From an uncultured Opitutia bacterium (GTDB lineage: Bacteria > Verrucomicrobiota > Verrucomicrobiia > Opitutales > CAJWYM01): a stretch of 52,467 bases of DNA. A program made the translations under genes and the position numbers. Of this stretch, positions 25,416 through 34,580 are shown piece after piece; the stretch's first letter is position 1; each line of letters opens with the position of its first letter. The notes below the pieces were generated by a model that saw nothing but the letters and a program-made list of their open reading frames with translations, was not told the DNA's origin and did no database searches. The DNA lies in NCBI GenBank assembly GCA_913049555.1, contig CAJWYM010000016.1:1-52467 (forward strand). The letters run 5' to 3'.

Positions 25416-28400
25416 TTATTGTTTGTTTTTCAGTGATTTCTTTCTATAAATTCGGAGAATCAAGAGAAGTAGCAAACCAGAACAGGTGGCATAGGTACTC
25501 GGTTCTGGGACGGCTCTATACTGCAACCATAAAGCATTGTCATGATGTGCAATGTCCCAATTATACCACCAAGAACCAATCGCATCGTTGAAACCGGAAC
25601 TGTCCAATTCAAAAAAGGATTTATTGAAACCAATGATGTTATTCGCTTGGATAATTTTCACTTCATTCCATTGCATAAAGCTACTGTTATAACCAGGGAA
25701 ATTACTGTTGCTTTTAATTTGAATTTTAATGGAATTTCCACTTGCACCTGAAAAATCCAAAGATCCCGTAAAGCTTATCAAATCCCAGTCAAAGCCTGAA
25801 GTTCCAGAAGCTTCATTGATCGAATCCCCTCCCCCATTTGATGAATTGCTTCCACTTCCAGCTAATCCGCTAGAGACATTCCATACATAAGTTCCCTCTG
25901 TCCAACTAGCTGAGTCTGAAGTAGCATCTCCAAACTTAATTTGCCCTGCACCGTTTCCCTCTCCTGGAGAGACTTTAGCATTCAATAGATTTATATCTCC
26001 AGTGCTTACAGCATTGGTTCCATTACCGCCGGCTATCATACCTCCATAATCAACATCTATGTTTCCCAATACTTGACCCGTTAATGTTAGAGTTCCATTG
26101 TTTAAAAAAGTATTTCCGCTGTAGGTATTATTAGCAGTTAATTTTACATTCCCTGACCCATTTAAATGAACCGCCTGAGATCCAGAAATAACCCCAGATA
26201 ATAGTAGTGTTCCTGAGGAATCATTGATTACATTCAGCGAATCGCTCAAGGAAAGATTGGATGCAATCGTGGATGCATTGCTTCCAGTTGAACTAATCAC
26301 AGCATTTCCGGAGGATACATCCATAATGATTGTAGCCCCCGTTAAAGTGTAGTCATTTCCAGAACCACCTCCAGTAATTTGTAAATTTCCAATGGTTTTG
26401 TTGCTTCCGAGAGTAATGGTCCGGCCTGCAGTCAAAGATTTATCTAGTAGAACCACTTCTCCGGCACCATCTGGAGGAGAAGCTGGATTCCAATTACTGG
26501 AAGTCTCCCAGGATCCATTGGCATCTACGTTCCATGAGGTGATCGTAATGTCAGGAATAATTTCATAAAAGCCTCCCCCTAAATCTCCAGTAATTGCAGC
26601 AGTTGCATTTCCCCAATCGGCGAATTGAATGTTTCCAAGCCCAATATTGGAAGTTCCACTAGATTTAATGATCATTTGGTTCCCAAAACGTCCTGAAGTC
26701 GTATTTGCAAGATTTCCATTCCAATTTTTAATAGTCAAAATTCCACCGGTTCGAGAATCGGTATTAAAAGTAAGAATACTAGTTCCACCTCCCAAATCAA
26801 TTGTAGAGCTTTGCAACAAATTCAAAGTGCCAATCCCGATAGAGGAGGCGCTCCCCTCACTGTATCCATTCAGATTAAAACTTCCCCCATCCAAATAAAG
26901 AATTTTATCATCTTTAATTTGATTGGATAATCCAAGGTCTAATGAAGCGTTCGCTTTGATTTTAATATCTCCTTGGAGGGTCTTATTAGAAGCGCGAGAA
27001 TTAGACAGAGTCAAAGAACTATTTCCAGATGCAGCCCCGTCTCTTTGCACAATCGTTAAGCCAGTCAATGAATTAGACCTTGATAGAGTCACCGTTCCGT
27101 TCCCGTCTTTTATAAGAGCTCCAGTCCCAGAAATCTCCTCACTTAAATTACCATTTTTATCCTGGTTTAAAATAAAAGTTCCATTATTCACAAAAGCAGT
27201 ATTGTTGGCTAGAGAAGTGGTAGATCCTTCTAAAGTTGCACCAGAGTTTATAGATATTTTCCCTAATCCTGAAGGCGAATATCTTTTAATATATAAATCT
27301 GCAGTCGTTCCAGATCCGTTGTTTCGGTCATCTCTAAGAGTAATTTGTGAACTGTTATCCACCGATTGGATATAACTAATACTATGGATGAGATCACCAG
27401 AAACTGGGTCTCCCACTGACAGACCTGATGTAGAGGGAATGTTAGTGATCACAGCATCACCAGACACTCCAATTGTGTTCAAATAAGAAGTTTCCGTGAG
27501 GTTGGATTGAGTCCCATTGACGATAAGCTTCCCAGCGGCAACCGTTGTATCTCCATATAAATTCTTACCTGCCAAAGTCCAAGTTCCGGATCCAGATTTT
27601 GTCAACATGGCTCCTTCTCCAAGCAAAATATTGTTGTTCATGACCCCATTCCCAGTTCCGGAAAGAATCAAGTTGGAACCCGCGAACATTGAATTGTCAT
27701 CACTGACAATGTAACCATTGAGCGTGAGATTCCCAGATCCAGAAGCATCGATTGTAGAATTGCCCAAAATTTCAAAGGTTCGATCCGTGCTGTGCCCTGA
27801 ACCGGTGTACTTTGCAGTTGCATTGTGACCCAGTTGAATCTCACCTTCAAAAAGATCGGAAGGATTTCCAAGAGCTGAGACCCCTCCATTGATGTTTCCG
27901 ATTGATGAAAAGGATAGCGTACCCCCATGTATAATTGTCCTACCGGTGTAATCGTTTGCGCTATTGCTCAAAATGACGTCTCCCTCACCTGCTTTTACAA
28001 AGTCCATTGCTGAGTTGTTCAACTTGCTCGCAATGGTTAAACTGCCAGATGGATTGTGTTGATGAACGACTACTTGTCCAGACGCACCGGTTCTCAAACG
28101 ACCGTCTCCATTGATTGTGATATCATTGGAACCCACATTCGGAGTCACCAAAATACCAGAATTAGAAATTTTAAGACTTCTTCCAGAATTGATTGTGATT
28201 GTTCGAGATGCGTTGTCATGAAATCGCAATGTAGAAATGTCTCTATTGGTAGAAAAAGTATAATCTCCATCGACCGTGAAATGCTTTTGCCAATTAAAAT
28301 TTTCATCACTTACGTTTTCGAAATCAACATCACTCAATCCTGTTATAGCTCCATCGGAACCATTGGTGGAATTTACAGCCCAAGTATTTTTACCATAGGT

Positions 28401-29672
28401 AATGCGACCGTCCAAAATTCCGTTGTTGGAGTTGTTATTCCTATCTGTTGTTACAGATGCAGATCCAGATCCAGAATTTGTCAATTGTATGTCTAGGGTA
28501 GAAAGACCGGTGATAGCCAAGCTGTTTAAGGCAAAGGTGGTGTTCTGATTGGTTCCCGATTGAACTTCTAAATAATTGGATCCTCTCTCAAAATCCAACT
28601 CATTGATGGTTTGAGTCGTGCTAGATGAATTGTTACCAATCAATTTCAAAGAACTGTCATTCATTTGCAATCTATACTTAAGTGGTGAATTGACTGAGAC
28701 TTTGTCAGTGTTGTTGGATGTGTAGTCCCAAACGATAGCTCCTCTAGCATGCCCAATAGTTTGAGCATTGCTTGATCCTGTATTATCATTGTTGTTCGTT
28801 CCTTTAAACGTAAAAGTTCCTCCTCCAATGATATCTAATTCTCTTCCCGAGTTGTTATTTCTCGTTGAAATATCTCCCTCAAAAATGATGTCCCCATCTC
28901 CACCAATTTCAGCATCCCAATCAAGGATTAAGTTAGAGGAAACTGTGGAGGTGCTGGAACCTTTATTGACAATCACTCCGGAATCATAAAGCCCATCTCC
29001 AGAAATATTAAGTGCAGTTGCATTGGTGTCGTATCCATTTAAATCCAAAGTCGCATTGTTAAAATCAATCGAGCTTTGTGAGCTGTTAATCGCATTGTCA
29101 ATGCCCATAATCAAAGCACCTTTATTAAAATCAGCATCTCCATCAAAAGTGGAAACTTTGCTCAAATATATACTGCCATTGCCCAAAAAATCCAATCCAC
29201 GATTGCTTCCGCCATCTTTACCTAAAGCCTCCGTCAAAGTGAGGGTTCTAAATTCTTCAATGTTAAAATCTACGTTTCCATTTCCTAAAAGGATGGGAAG
29301 ACCGAAGGATTGATCTCTGGCACTCAAGGACAAGCCATAATTGGTAGTGCTGCGATCAAACTCGATAGAACCAGAACCAGAAAAATCATAGGCTTCGAGC
29401 GCTGTGCTATCAAAAATCAATGAGTCCAAAATCTTGTCTGCAGATAAAGTGACCGAAAAATCATTGCCAGCGGTTCCTGTAAAAAGAGCAAAATCTGCAT
29501 GATTAGGAACTGTGCCATTACTCCAATTGGCTGCCGCATTGTAGTTGTTGTTGGAAGATCCAGTCCAAGTGTCCGTAGCGCCCCAAGAGGAATTTGAAAG
29601 AAACAAAAACAGAAAGATCCACCAAACTCGTAAAAAATTAAAATATGAGAAAAATGAAACTAAAGCGGACAT
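25416..29672 (-). CDS. PEP-CTERM protein with autotransporter-type beta repeats
   Basis: This is the largest protein of the window (1,418 residues). It has a signal peptide with hydrophobic core (VWWIFLFLFLSNSSWGA), then a DTWTGSSNNNYNAAANWSNG start typical of surface beta-helix proteins. A very long Asn/Ser/Gly-rich region of repeated beta strands follows (for example LSGTGNGVMNNNILLGEGAMLTKSGSGTW; repeats of the autotransporter-associated beta-strand type). Near the C-terminus is the sorting signal VPEPSTY, a hydrophobic helix (LLLLLILRIY) and a basic tail. In this pathway the tail is removed by an exosortase and the protein is delivered to the surface or exopolymer matrix. No exosortase gene lies in the window. 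The gene stands alone and ends nine bases from the tRNA 3' end. Confidence 0.9.
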   Translation of the reverse strand: MSALVSFFSYFNFLRVWWIFLFLFLSNSSWGATDTWTGSSNNNYNAAANWSNGTVPNHADFALFTGTAGNDFSVTLSADKILDSLIFDSTALEAYDFSGSGSIEFDRSTTNYGLSLSARDQSFGLPILLGNGNVDFNIEEFRTLTLTEALGKDGGSNRGLDFLGNGSIYLSKVSTFDGDADFNKGALIMGIDNAINSSQSSIDFNNATLDLNGYDTNATALNISGDGLYDSGVIVNKGSSTSTVSSNLILDWDAEIGGDGDIIFEGDISTRNNNSGRELDIIGGGTFTFKGTNNNDNTGSSNAQTIGHARGAIVWDYTSNNTDKVSVNSPLKYRLQMNDSSLKLIGNNSSSTTQTINELDFERGSNYLEVQSGTNQNTTFALNSLAITGLSTLDIQLTNSGSGSASVTTDRNNNSNNGILDGRITYGKNTWAVNSTNGSDGAITGLSDVDFENVSDENFNWQKHFTVDGDYTFSTNRDISTLRFHDNASRTITINSGRSLKISNSGILVTPNVGSNDITINGDGRLRTGASGQVVVHQHNPSGSLTIASKLNNSAMDFVKAGEGDVILSNSANDYTGRTIIHGGTLSFSSIGNINGGVSALGNPSDLFEGEIQLGHNATAKYTGSGHSTDRTFEILGNSTIDASGSGNLTLNGYIVSDDNSMFAGSNLILSGTGNGVMNNNILLGEGAMLTKSGSGTWTLAGKNLYGDTTVAAGKLIVNGTQSNLTETSYLNTIGVSGDAVITNIPSTSGLSVGDPVSGDLIHSISYIQSVDNSSQITLRDDRNNGSGTTADLYIKRYSPSGLGKISINSGATLEGSTTSLANNTAFVNNGTFILNQDKNGNLSEEISGTGALIKDGNGTVTLSRSNSLTGLTIVQRDGAASGNSSLTLSNSRASNKTLQGDIKIKANASLDLGLSNQIKDDKILYLDGGSFNLNGYSEGSASSIGIGTLNLLQSSTIDLGGGTSILTFNTDSRTGGILTIKNWNGNLANTTSGRFGNQMIIKSSGTSNIGLGNIQFADWGNATAAITGDLGGGFYEIIPDITITSWNVDANGSWETSSNWNPASPPDGAGEVVLLDKSLTAGRTITLGSNKTIGNLQITGGGSGNDYTLTGATIIMDVSSGNAVISSTGSNASTIASNLSLSDSLNVINDSSGTLLLSGVISGSQAVHLNGSGNVKLTANNTYSGNTFLNNGTLTLTGQVLGNIDVDYGGMIAGGNGTNAVSTGDINLLNAKVSPGEGNGAGQIKFGDATSDSASWTEGTYVWNVSSGLAGSGSNSSNGGGDSINEASGTSGFDWDLISFTGSLDFSGASGNSIKIQIKSNSNFPGYNSSFMQWNEVKIIQANNIIGFNKSFFELDSSGFNDAIGSWWYNWDIAHHDNALWLQYRAVPEPSTYATCSGLLLLLILRIYRKKSLKNKQ

Positions 29673-30113
29673 GAATCTAAAAATATAAATTTGTCATAAA
29701 AAATCAAATACAAACATTCATCAACAATAACTTATACAATACTCTATCTTTAATATAGAACTTTTTTTGGCTTTTTGATTAAAAGAACTCTAATCAATTG
29801 GATTTATAAACCCTTTTTTTATTGTTTTTTCAAGAACGAGAAACAATCGCCATATGTAATGAAAAACGATTTAGAGACTTTATAAATATCGCGTGTAATC
29901 CAAGAAATTGAGAAGTATTTTATCTCGATCGATTCAATAAAAAATAGGAATACTACCCAGTTGTTTCTTGAAAAATAGATTGGAATAAATTATTAAATAC
30001 CCCTCTATAACAGACAATGCCCATTCTTCAAAAACATTCAGAACTTTCAGTAAAACAGTATGCACAACTTATTGTAAAAACTTGAAATTTTAGATTCAGA
30101 ACTGCCGAAAAGA
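29673..30113. other. Intergenic region, no gene seen
   Basis: About 440 bases between the PEP-CTERM gene and the terminator of the phosphofructokinase gene. It is very AT-rich. I see no RNA gene, repeat or convincing ORF; frames after the ATGs present stop within about ten codons. The part nearest 29,673 must include the promoter of the PEP-CTERM gene, but no clear -35/-10 pair could be fixed. Confidence 0.5.
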
Positions 30114-30141
30114 AAAAGCCGCATTTTAAAATGCGGCTTTT
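30114..30141 (-). terminator. Terminator after phosphofructokinase gene
   Basis: A perfect 28-base inverted repeat, AAAAGCCGCATTTT followed directly by AAAATGCGGCTTTT, lies 16 bases past the stop at 30158 on the minus strand. It forms a strong hairpin with a GC-rich centre and a T-rich end on either strand. Confidence 0.88.
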
Positions 30142-30157
30142 AAAGAATCTACGTTTG

Positions 30158-31420
30158 TTATACCGCGGTGTAAGGCTCCAATTTCCTTCGGGCTTTCTTC
30201 ATGGAAAGCTTCACAAAATTAGGGACTCCAAACTCAAAAGGTACCTCGACTTCCCCTTGAATCAAAGGTTGGGCGTATTTGATAAATTGCAAGTTCATAC
30301 TAATTCCATCTTCACTGATCCAGTTCTCTGGGATTTTCTTTTCACCATTTGCAATCTCTTCGAGAGCCACTAAAGAGGTTTCACAAGAATAAGGATCGTT
30401 TTCTCCACGCACTAGGATTACACATTTGTCCGTTTCACCATTCATAGCAGCCTCAACAGCAGACACTCCAGACTGATAAGACTCATCGTTGTCCACTTGA
30501 GATGAATTAGTAGCACAAGCCCTTTGGCTAATTCCCAACTTACAAGATCTTGCAGAAATTCCTAATGCATCTTCAACAAGACTTCTTAAAAATTCACCGG
30601 CCCCTCCAAGAGCAGGATGACCAAAAGAATCCGTTTTGTCATTGGATTTGGCTACATAATTTCCATCTTCATCTACAATTCCCTCTGAAGCAACAATCAT
30701 GCAGAAACGGTTTTTTTTCAGGACTTGCTGAACATCTTGTAAAAATTTATCTTCGTTAAAAGCCACCTCGGGTAAAAGAATAATGTGAGGAGCATCTTGA
30801 TTGCTTCCCTTATTTTTGGCCAATGAAGAACCCGCTGCTATCCAACCACTATTCCTACCCATAACTTCTACAATAGAAACATAATCGTGCATACCCATAG
30901 ATTGATGATCACAAGAAAGTTCGCGAACCAGTGAGGATAAGTGTTTGATTGCGGACCCATATCCAGGGCAATGGTCTGTAAGAACAAGATCGTTGTCTAT
31001 GGTTTTGGGAACCCCAATAACCCGAAGCTCGTATCCTTTTTGTTGGGCCAATTTAGAGATTTTGTTAGCGGTATCCTGAGAATCATTCCCCCCGATGTAA
31101 AAGAAATAACGAATATTATGAGCTTCGAAAACCTCCAGAACTCGGTCAAAATCTGGTTGTTTTTTAAGTTTGTATCGACAAGAGCCTAGTGCGGATGCGG
31201 GAGTATAACGAAGACCGCGTATGTTTTGCTGACTCTCCGCTGCTAAATCTATGAACTCCTCGTTCAAAATTCCCAATACGCCATTCAATGCACCATAAAT
31301 TTCTTCTATACATTCGTAATTTAGAGCCTCGCTAACAATACCTGCCAAGCTAGAATTAATAACGGATGTGGGACCTCCAGATTGGGCAATTAAACAATTT
31401 CCTTCAAGTTCTTTAGACAT
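30158..31420 (-). CDS. pfp: Pyrophosphate-dependent phosphofructokinase
   Basis: The enzyme interconverts fructose 6-phosphate and fructose 1,6-bisphosphate. The PPi-type assignment rests on YIGGNDSQDTA (about 108-118), where an acidic Asp replaces the second-position Gly of the ATP-type GGDGS motif, and on VPKTIDNDL (about 137-145), where Lys replaces the Gly of ATP-type PGTIDND. From the chosen ATG it is 420 residues, the size of the short PPi-type enzymes. The start is fixed by AAAGGA six bases upstream of the ATG at 31420; the open frame to 31441 begins with TTG. It is monocistronic, with terminator. Confidence 0.92.
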   Translation of the reverse strand: MSKELEGNCLIAQSGGPTSVINSSLAGIVSEALNYECIEEIYGALNGVLGILNEEFIDLAAESQQNIRGLRYTPASALGSCRYKLKKQPDFDRVLEVFEAHNIRYFFYIGGNDSQDTANKISKLAQQKGYELRVIGVPKTIDNDLVLTDHCPGYGSAIKHLSSLVRELSCDHQSMGMHDYVSIVEVMGRNSGWIAAGSSLAKNKGSNQDAPHIILLPEVAFNEDKFLQDVQQVLKKNRFCMIVASEGIVDEDGNYVAKSNDKTDSFGHPALGGAGEFLRSLVEDALGISARSCKLGISQRACATNSSQVDNDESYQSGVSAVEAAMNGETDKCVILVRGENDPYSCETSLVALEEIANGEKKIPENWISEDGISMNLQFIKYAQPLIQGEVEVPFEFGVPNFVKLSMKKARRKLEPYTAV

Positions 31421-31531
31421 AGTTTTCCTTTGATTTGTCAAAGGGGTGATCGTCTATATTTTAGTATTAAATAGCAATCCTAAATATAAAATTTTGAAAA
31501 AAACCTTTGTCCTTATTGAGTAACTTCTATC

Positions 31532-32536
31532 CTACACGACCTCAACCAGAGAATCTTGAAAACCAGCCAATCCTAAAGCAGAACCGTTGAAGATAAACAA
31601 TGCAGGTTTTGTCAGGGTGGAATCCTTCAAATCTTGTTGCATGGTCATAAAATGCTTCACTGAGTAAACTGGATCCATTAACAGTCCCTCCTTTTTAGCT
31701 ATCTGACAACAAGCATTCAATAAGCTTTGATTACAAGAACCAAACTTTGGGGAAATAGTCGGCTTCAAAAATCTAAAACCTAAATGAGCCGGGGGATTAA
31801 AATTATAGTTTCTCATTAAAATCCTCATCGTCTCCAACTTTTCCAAAAACTTAGATTCTCGCTCCGCGATTAATGTGATCACAACTTCTGGTGATTTCAA
31901 AGAACGATCTAAAAGATATTCAAGTCCTAAGATTAAAGCGATTGCACTTAAACCAGATCCACAATCAATATAAATCCTTCCAAATTCCAAATTACTTTCT
32001 CTCTGATTTCGAATAACATCGGAAGCTAATGTCAACGCACCAAGCAATGATTCAGCACCAAAACATCCCTCTTTTAATACCCAATTCAAATCTTTGGGAA
32101 AATTTAAATCCATATATTCTTTTGCAATTGCTTCTACCTTTTCCCAATCTTGGCGAGGTATCAATTGGACTTCATCTTCAAGCGTTAACATACTCAAGAA
32201 TAAAGAATTCCCTTGCAACTTTGGATTGCCAGCTTCTCTAATGAATACAATCGGCTTGATGGAACATTCACGAAGCATTTGAATGAGTCCTATCACATTA
32301 TTAGAACTGGACCCACCAATAATTCCAACTTGCTTAATTTTCTTAGACTTAAGAATAGGGATCAAGCTCGCGTATTTTCTTAGTTTTGAACCTGCAATCG
32401 CACCACTCAGTTCATCCTCTCTTTTGATCCACAAATTCCCATCAGTTCGGGAAATTAATGGGTGAATACGAGTAGGTTTCGCCAATTCAAAATCTAAGGA
32501 TTTCTCTATATTTTCTGGAAATGAATCACGACTCAT
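31532..32536 (-). CDS. PLP-dependent enzyme of the D-cysteine desulfhydrase / ACC deaminase family
   Basis: The 334-residue protein fits the fold-type II PLP family of D-cysteine desulfhydrase and 1-aminocyclopropane-1-carboxylate deaminase. PTRIHPLISR, LWIKREDELSG and GSKLRKYASLI carry the expected cofactor Lys (Lys51). VGIIGGSSSNNVIGL matches the phosphate-binding Ser/Asn region and IYIDCGSGLSAIAL is a Gly-rich motif. The exact substrate cannot be told from sequence; the residues that distinguish the two activities were not checked by alignment. Its ATG overlaps the stop of the GSCFA gene by four bases, so the two are translationally coupled. Confidence 0.75.
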   Translation of the reverse strand: MSRDSFPENIEKSLDFELAKPTRIHPLISRTDGNLWIKREDELSGAIAGSKLRKYASLIPILKSKKIKQVGIIGGSSSNNVIGLIQMLRECSIKPIVFIREAGNPKLQGNSLFLSMLTLEDEVQLIPRQDWEKVEAIAKEYMDLNFPKDLNWVLKEGCFGAESLLGALTLASDVIRNQRESNLEFGRIYIDCGSGLSAIALILGLEYLLDRSLKSPEVVITLIAERESKFLEKLETMRILMRNYNFNPPAHLGFRFLKPTISPKFGSCNQSLLNACCQIAKKEGLLMDPVYSVKHFMTMQQDLKDSTLTKPALFIFNGSALGLAGFQDSLVEVV

Positions 32537-33507
32537 TTCAAACTTTCATACTTGTTTAATAGAGGTTGGATATTTACGCCCTCCGATTGGATCTCCAAAA
32601 TACGTTGTTTCAGAGTTTTCTTGAATCGCCGATAAGATTGAGTATCCGTATGATTTGGATTGTGGGATAAGCCAGCATGTATTTTTTCCACCTCCAGACT
32701 TTTTTTGGCAACGGACTCCTCAAAATAATTTTCTAAAAAGATTTCCCAGATATATTGCACCGCTTCTTTAGAAGGATGAGAAAGATCCTCTTTGTAATAT
32801 CTATAATCTCGGAGTTCATCGAGAAGGATTTCGTAAGAAGGGAAATAAGAGAGATTTGTAACCAACCTCTCTAACTCGTTAATTGCCAATAAAAGACTGG
32901 ATTTACTCAATTGATTCTCATGCAGCCCATCTCTCAAATGTCTGACAGGGCTCACTGTAAAACAAACTTTTAGAGAAGGATTGAATGTTTTCATACCTTC
33001 TAGTGCTCTATGCAGAGATTCAACAATCTCTGATACAGACAATAGCCTTTTAATAAAAATTTGAAGAGGTAATTTATGATTATGACCAACAATGCGACCT
33101 GTATCTTTTCTTTCGTATACAAAAGCAGATCCTAGAGTGAGAATCAAAAAATCAGATTCTTTTATAGAATTTCTTAGTTTCATCAGCATTCTGTTACCAT
33201 TCTCTAAACTGGAATTGAGATCTGTGGAAGCGAGATGACTTTGTATAAGAGCATGCTTCCAAAGATCTTGGTGTAGAAAAAATTCATCCTTACTAAAAAA
33301 ACTTTCCTCCACAGCTTTTTCAATTAACTGAACTAAAGAAATCGGATTGAATAGAATGCCCAATGGATTTGTTTCACAATTCAACAACACTGCTTTCATT
33401 TTCGAACCGATCTCATTCGCGAAACAAGAACCTAATGAGCAAAATCGATTGGAGTAATTGAACAATGATTTTGCTTTATTAACCTTAACTGAAGTCTGCC
33501 ATTTCAT
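32533..33507 (-). CDS. GSCFA domain protein
   Basis: The 324-residue protein shows the motif that names the family, SLGSCFANEIG (about 24-34), followed by NPLGILFNPISLVQLI, then LTLGSAFVYE and VCFTVSPVRHLRDGLHENQLSKSSLL and a late DELRDYRYYKEDLSHPS block. These Gly-Asn-Ser-His landmarks resemble an SGNH-hydrolase (esterase-like) fold, with the HxxD-type His in the last block. The substrate is not known. It is the first gene of a two-gene unit with the PLP enzyme and diverges from the heat-shock genes with 279 bases between. No signal peptide is visible, so it is probably cytoplasmic. Confidence 0.85.
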   Translation of the reverse strand: MKWQTSVKVNKAKSLFNYSNRFCSLGSCFANEIGSKMKAVLLNCETNPLGILFNPISLVQLIEKAVEESFFSKDEFFLHQDLWKHALIQSHLASTDLNSSLENGNRMLMKLRNSIKESDFLILTLGSAFVYERKDTGRIVGHNHKLPLQIFIKRLLSVSEIVESLHRALEGMKTFNPSLKVCFTVSPVRHLRDGLHENQLSKSSLLLAINELERLVTNLSYFPSYEILLDELRDYRYYKEDLSHPSKEAVQYIWEIFLENYFEESVAKKSLEVEKIHAGLSHNPNHTDTQSYRRFKKTLKQRILEIQSEGVNIQPLLNKYESLK

Positions 33508-33724
33508 AAATAATCTTCACACTACACATCCGAGTTTAACTGACAACAAACTTCCTATAAATAATAAAAATGTTCCAAGACAAGATGTCTCATTTTGTGA
33601 TATTTCGACTCAATAAACCCAATCTAAATTGGACTGTAAACTTATATAAATAACTTTAAATACTAATAATGAATTACTTATAATTTTTAATTTTTAAAAA
33701 TAAATGGCAACTTAAATGCAATAA

Positions 33725-33786
33725 TCTTTATAAATCGAACCGCAAACCGAATCGGTTTGATTCAAAAATTATAAAGAAAGGAAACA
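33725..33786 (+). promoter_or_regulatory. Candidate RNA thermometer or operator hairpin in heat-shock leader
   Basis: TCTTTATAA (33725-33733) is complementary to TTATAAAGA (33769-33777), directly next to the ribosome-binding AAGGA (33778-33782) and five bases before the ATG. Inside it, AATCGAACCG (33733-33742) can pair with CGGTTTGATT (33753-33762) with one G-T pair. Alternatively CAAACCG (33743-33749) can pair with CGGTTTG (33753-33759). The two inner pairings exclude each other. The layout resembles leaders that hide the ribosome-binding site at low temperature, but a protein operator is equally possible. Confidence 0.5.
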
Positions 33787-34176
33787 ATGAGATTAAAAAA
33801 ATACAATTATTACTGGAACAACACCTACGAGGACGACTTCAATTCATGGCTCCATTCATGGATTTCTCTTAGTCCTCAATCTTTTGAACCTCAACAGGCA
33901 ATCCATGCATTTAAAATAAATGTATATTCAGATGGGAGGTCTAGAAAAATCTATGCAGAGTTGCCTGGGTTTTTAAAAGATGAAATCGATGTTTCAACCA
34001 AAAACCAATTGCTAGAGATCTCTGCTAAGAATGAAAAAAATGGGGTTTTTCAAAGAGAACTTAGAGTAGGAGATGTGAATGAGAAAGAAATCACCGCTCA
34101 ATACACAAATGGTATACTAACAATTGATTTGCCAAATAAAGAAATTCCAAAATCAAAACAAATATCCATAAAATAA
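33787..34176 (+). CDS. Small heat-shock protein (Hsp20 family)
   Basis: The 129-residue protein has the alpha-crystallin domain: KINVYSDGRSRKIYAELPGFLKDEIDVST, KNQLLEISAKNE and NGILTIDLPNKE, with a C-terminal QISIK of IxI type. Such proteins bind unfolding proteins as ATP-independent chaperones. The N-terminal arm is short and rich in Trp, Tyr and Asn (NYYWNNTYEDDFNSWLHSWI). AAGGA five bases upstream is a clear ribosome-binding site and is next to a paired stem in the leader. The next gene, 24 bases on, encodes a second Hsp20 protein. Confidence 0.93.
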   Translation: MRLKKYNYYWNNTYEDDFNSWLHSWISLSPQSFEPQQAIHAFKINVYSDGRSRKIYAELPGFLKDEIDVSTKNQLLEISAKNEKNGVFQRELRVGDVNEKEITAQYTNGILTIDLPNKEIPKSKQISIK

Positions 34177-34200
34177 TTCAATGACAAAAATTAAAATATT

Positions 34201-34566
34201 ATGAATACCAATTGTTCCGTTATAAATAAACCTGAAAACAATCAAAAATTAAAACCAAAATACACGTTTTCAAAAAATAAAACTGAAATTCATCTTGAAA
34301 TTGAATTGCCTGGGGTTCCTAAGGAAAACACAGAGATTTCAATCCATGGAAAAGAAGTATGGATCTCAGGAAGAAGAAGTCCTATGCCAGATCAAAAATG
34401 GAATCCAATATGGAAAGAAATGAATGATACAGACTACTTCCTGCATCTTAAACTCCAAGAATCTGTAAACGAAAACGAAATCCATGCTAAAAGTCAAAAT
34501 GGGGTATTAAAAGTTCGTCTTCCATTCAAAGAAGAAACAAAAGCAAAGAAAATAGAAATCAAATGA
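34201..34566 (+). CDS. Small heat-shock protein (Hsp20 family), second copy
   Basis: The 121-residue protein has the same alpha-crystallin fold pattern (TEIHLEIELPGVPKENTEISIHG, KEVWISGRR, NGVLKVRLPFKE) and a C-terminal KKIEIK of IxI type. Its N-terminal arm (MNTNCSVINKPENNQKLKPK) differs from that of the upstream copy. The pair may form mixed oligomers; this is inference. The ATG lies 24 bases after the stop of the first copy, with no promoter-like sequence in the gap, so the two are probably cotranscribed. It converges on argA. Confidence 0.9.
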   Translation: MNTNCSVINKPENNQKLKPKYTFSKNKTEIHLEIELPGVPKENTEISIHGKEVWISGRRSPMPDQKWNPIWKEMNDTDYFLHLKLQESVNENEIHAKSQNGVLKVRLPFKEETKAKKIEIK

Positions 34567-34580
34567 TTTCTGAAACATAC

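Noticed and set aside
26923-27375. Plus-strand ORFs up to 150 codons inside the PEP-CTERM gene (also 26629-26898, 28056-28496, 29023-29313)
   Set aside because: They are antisense frames left open by the low-complexity repeat composition of the 1,418-residue gene.
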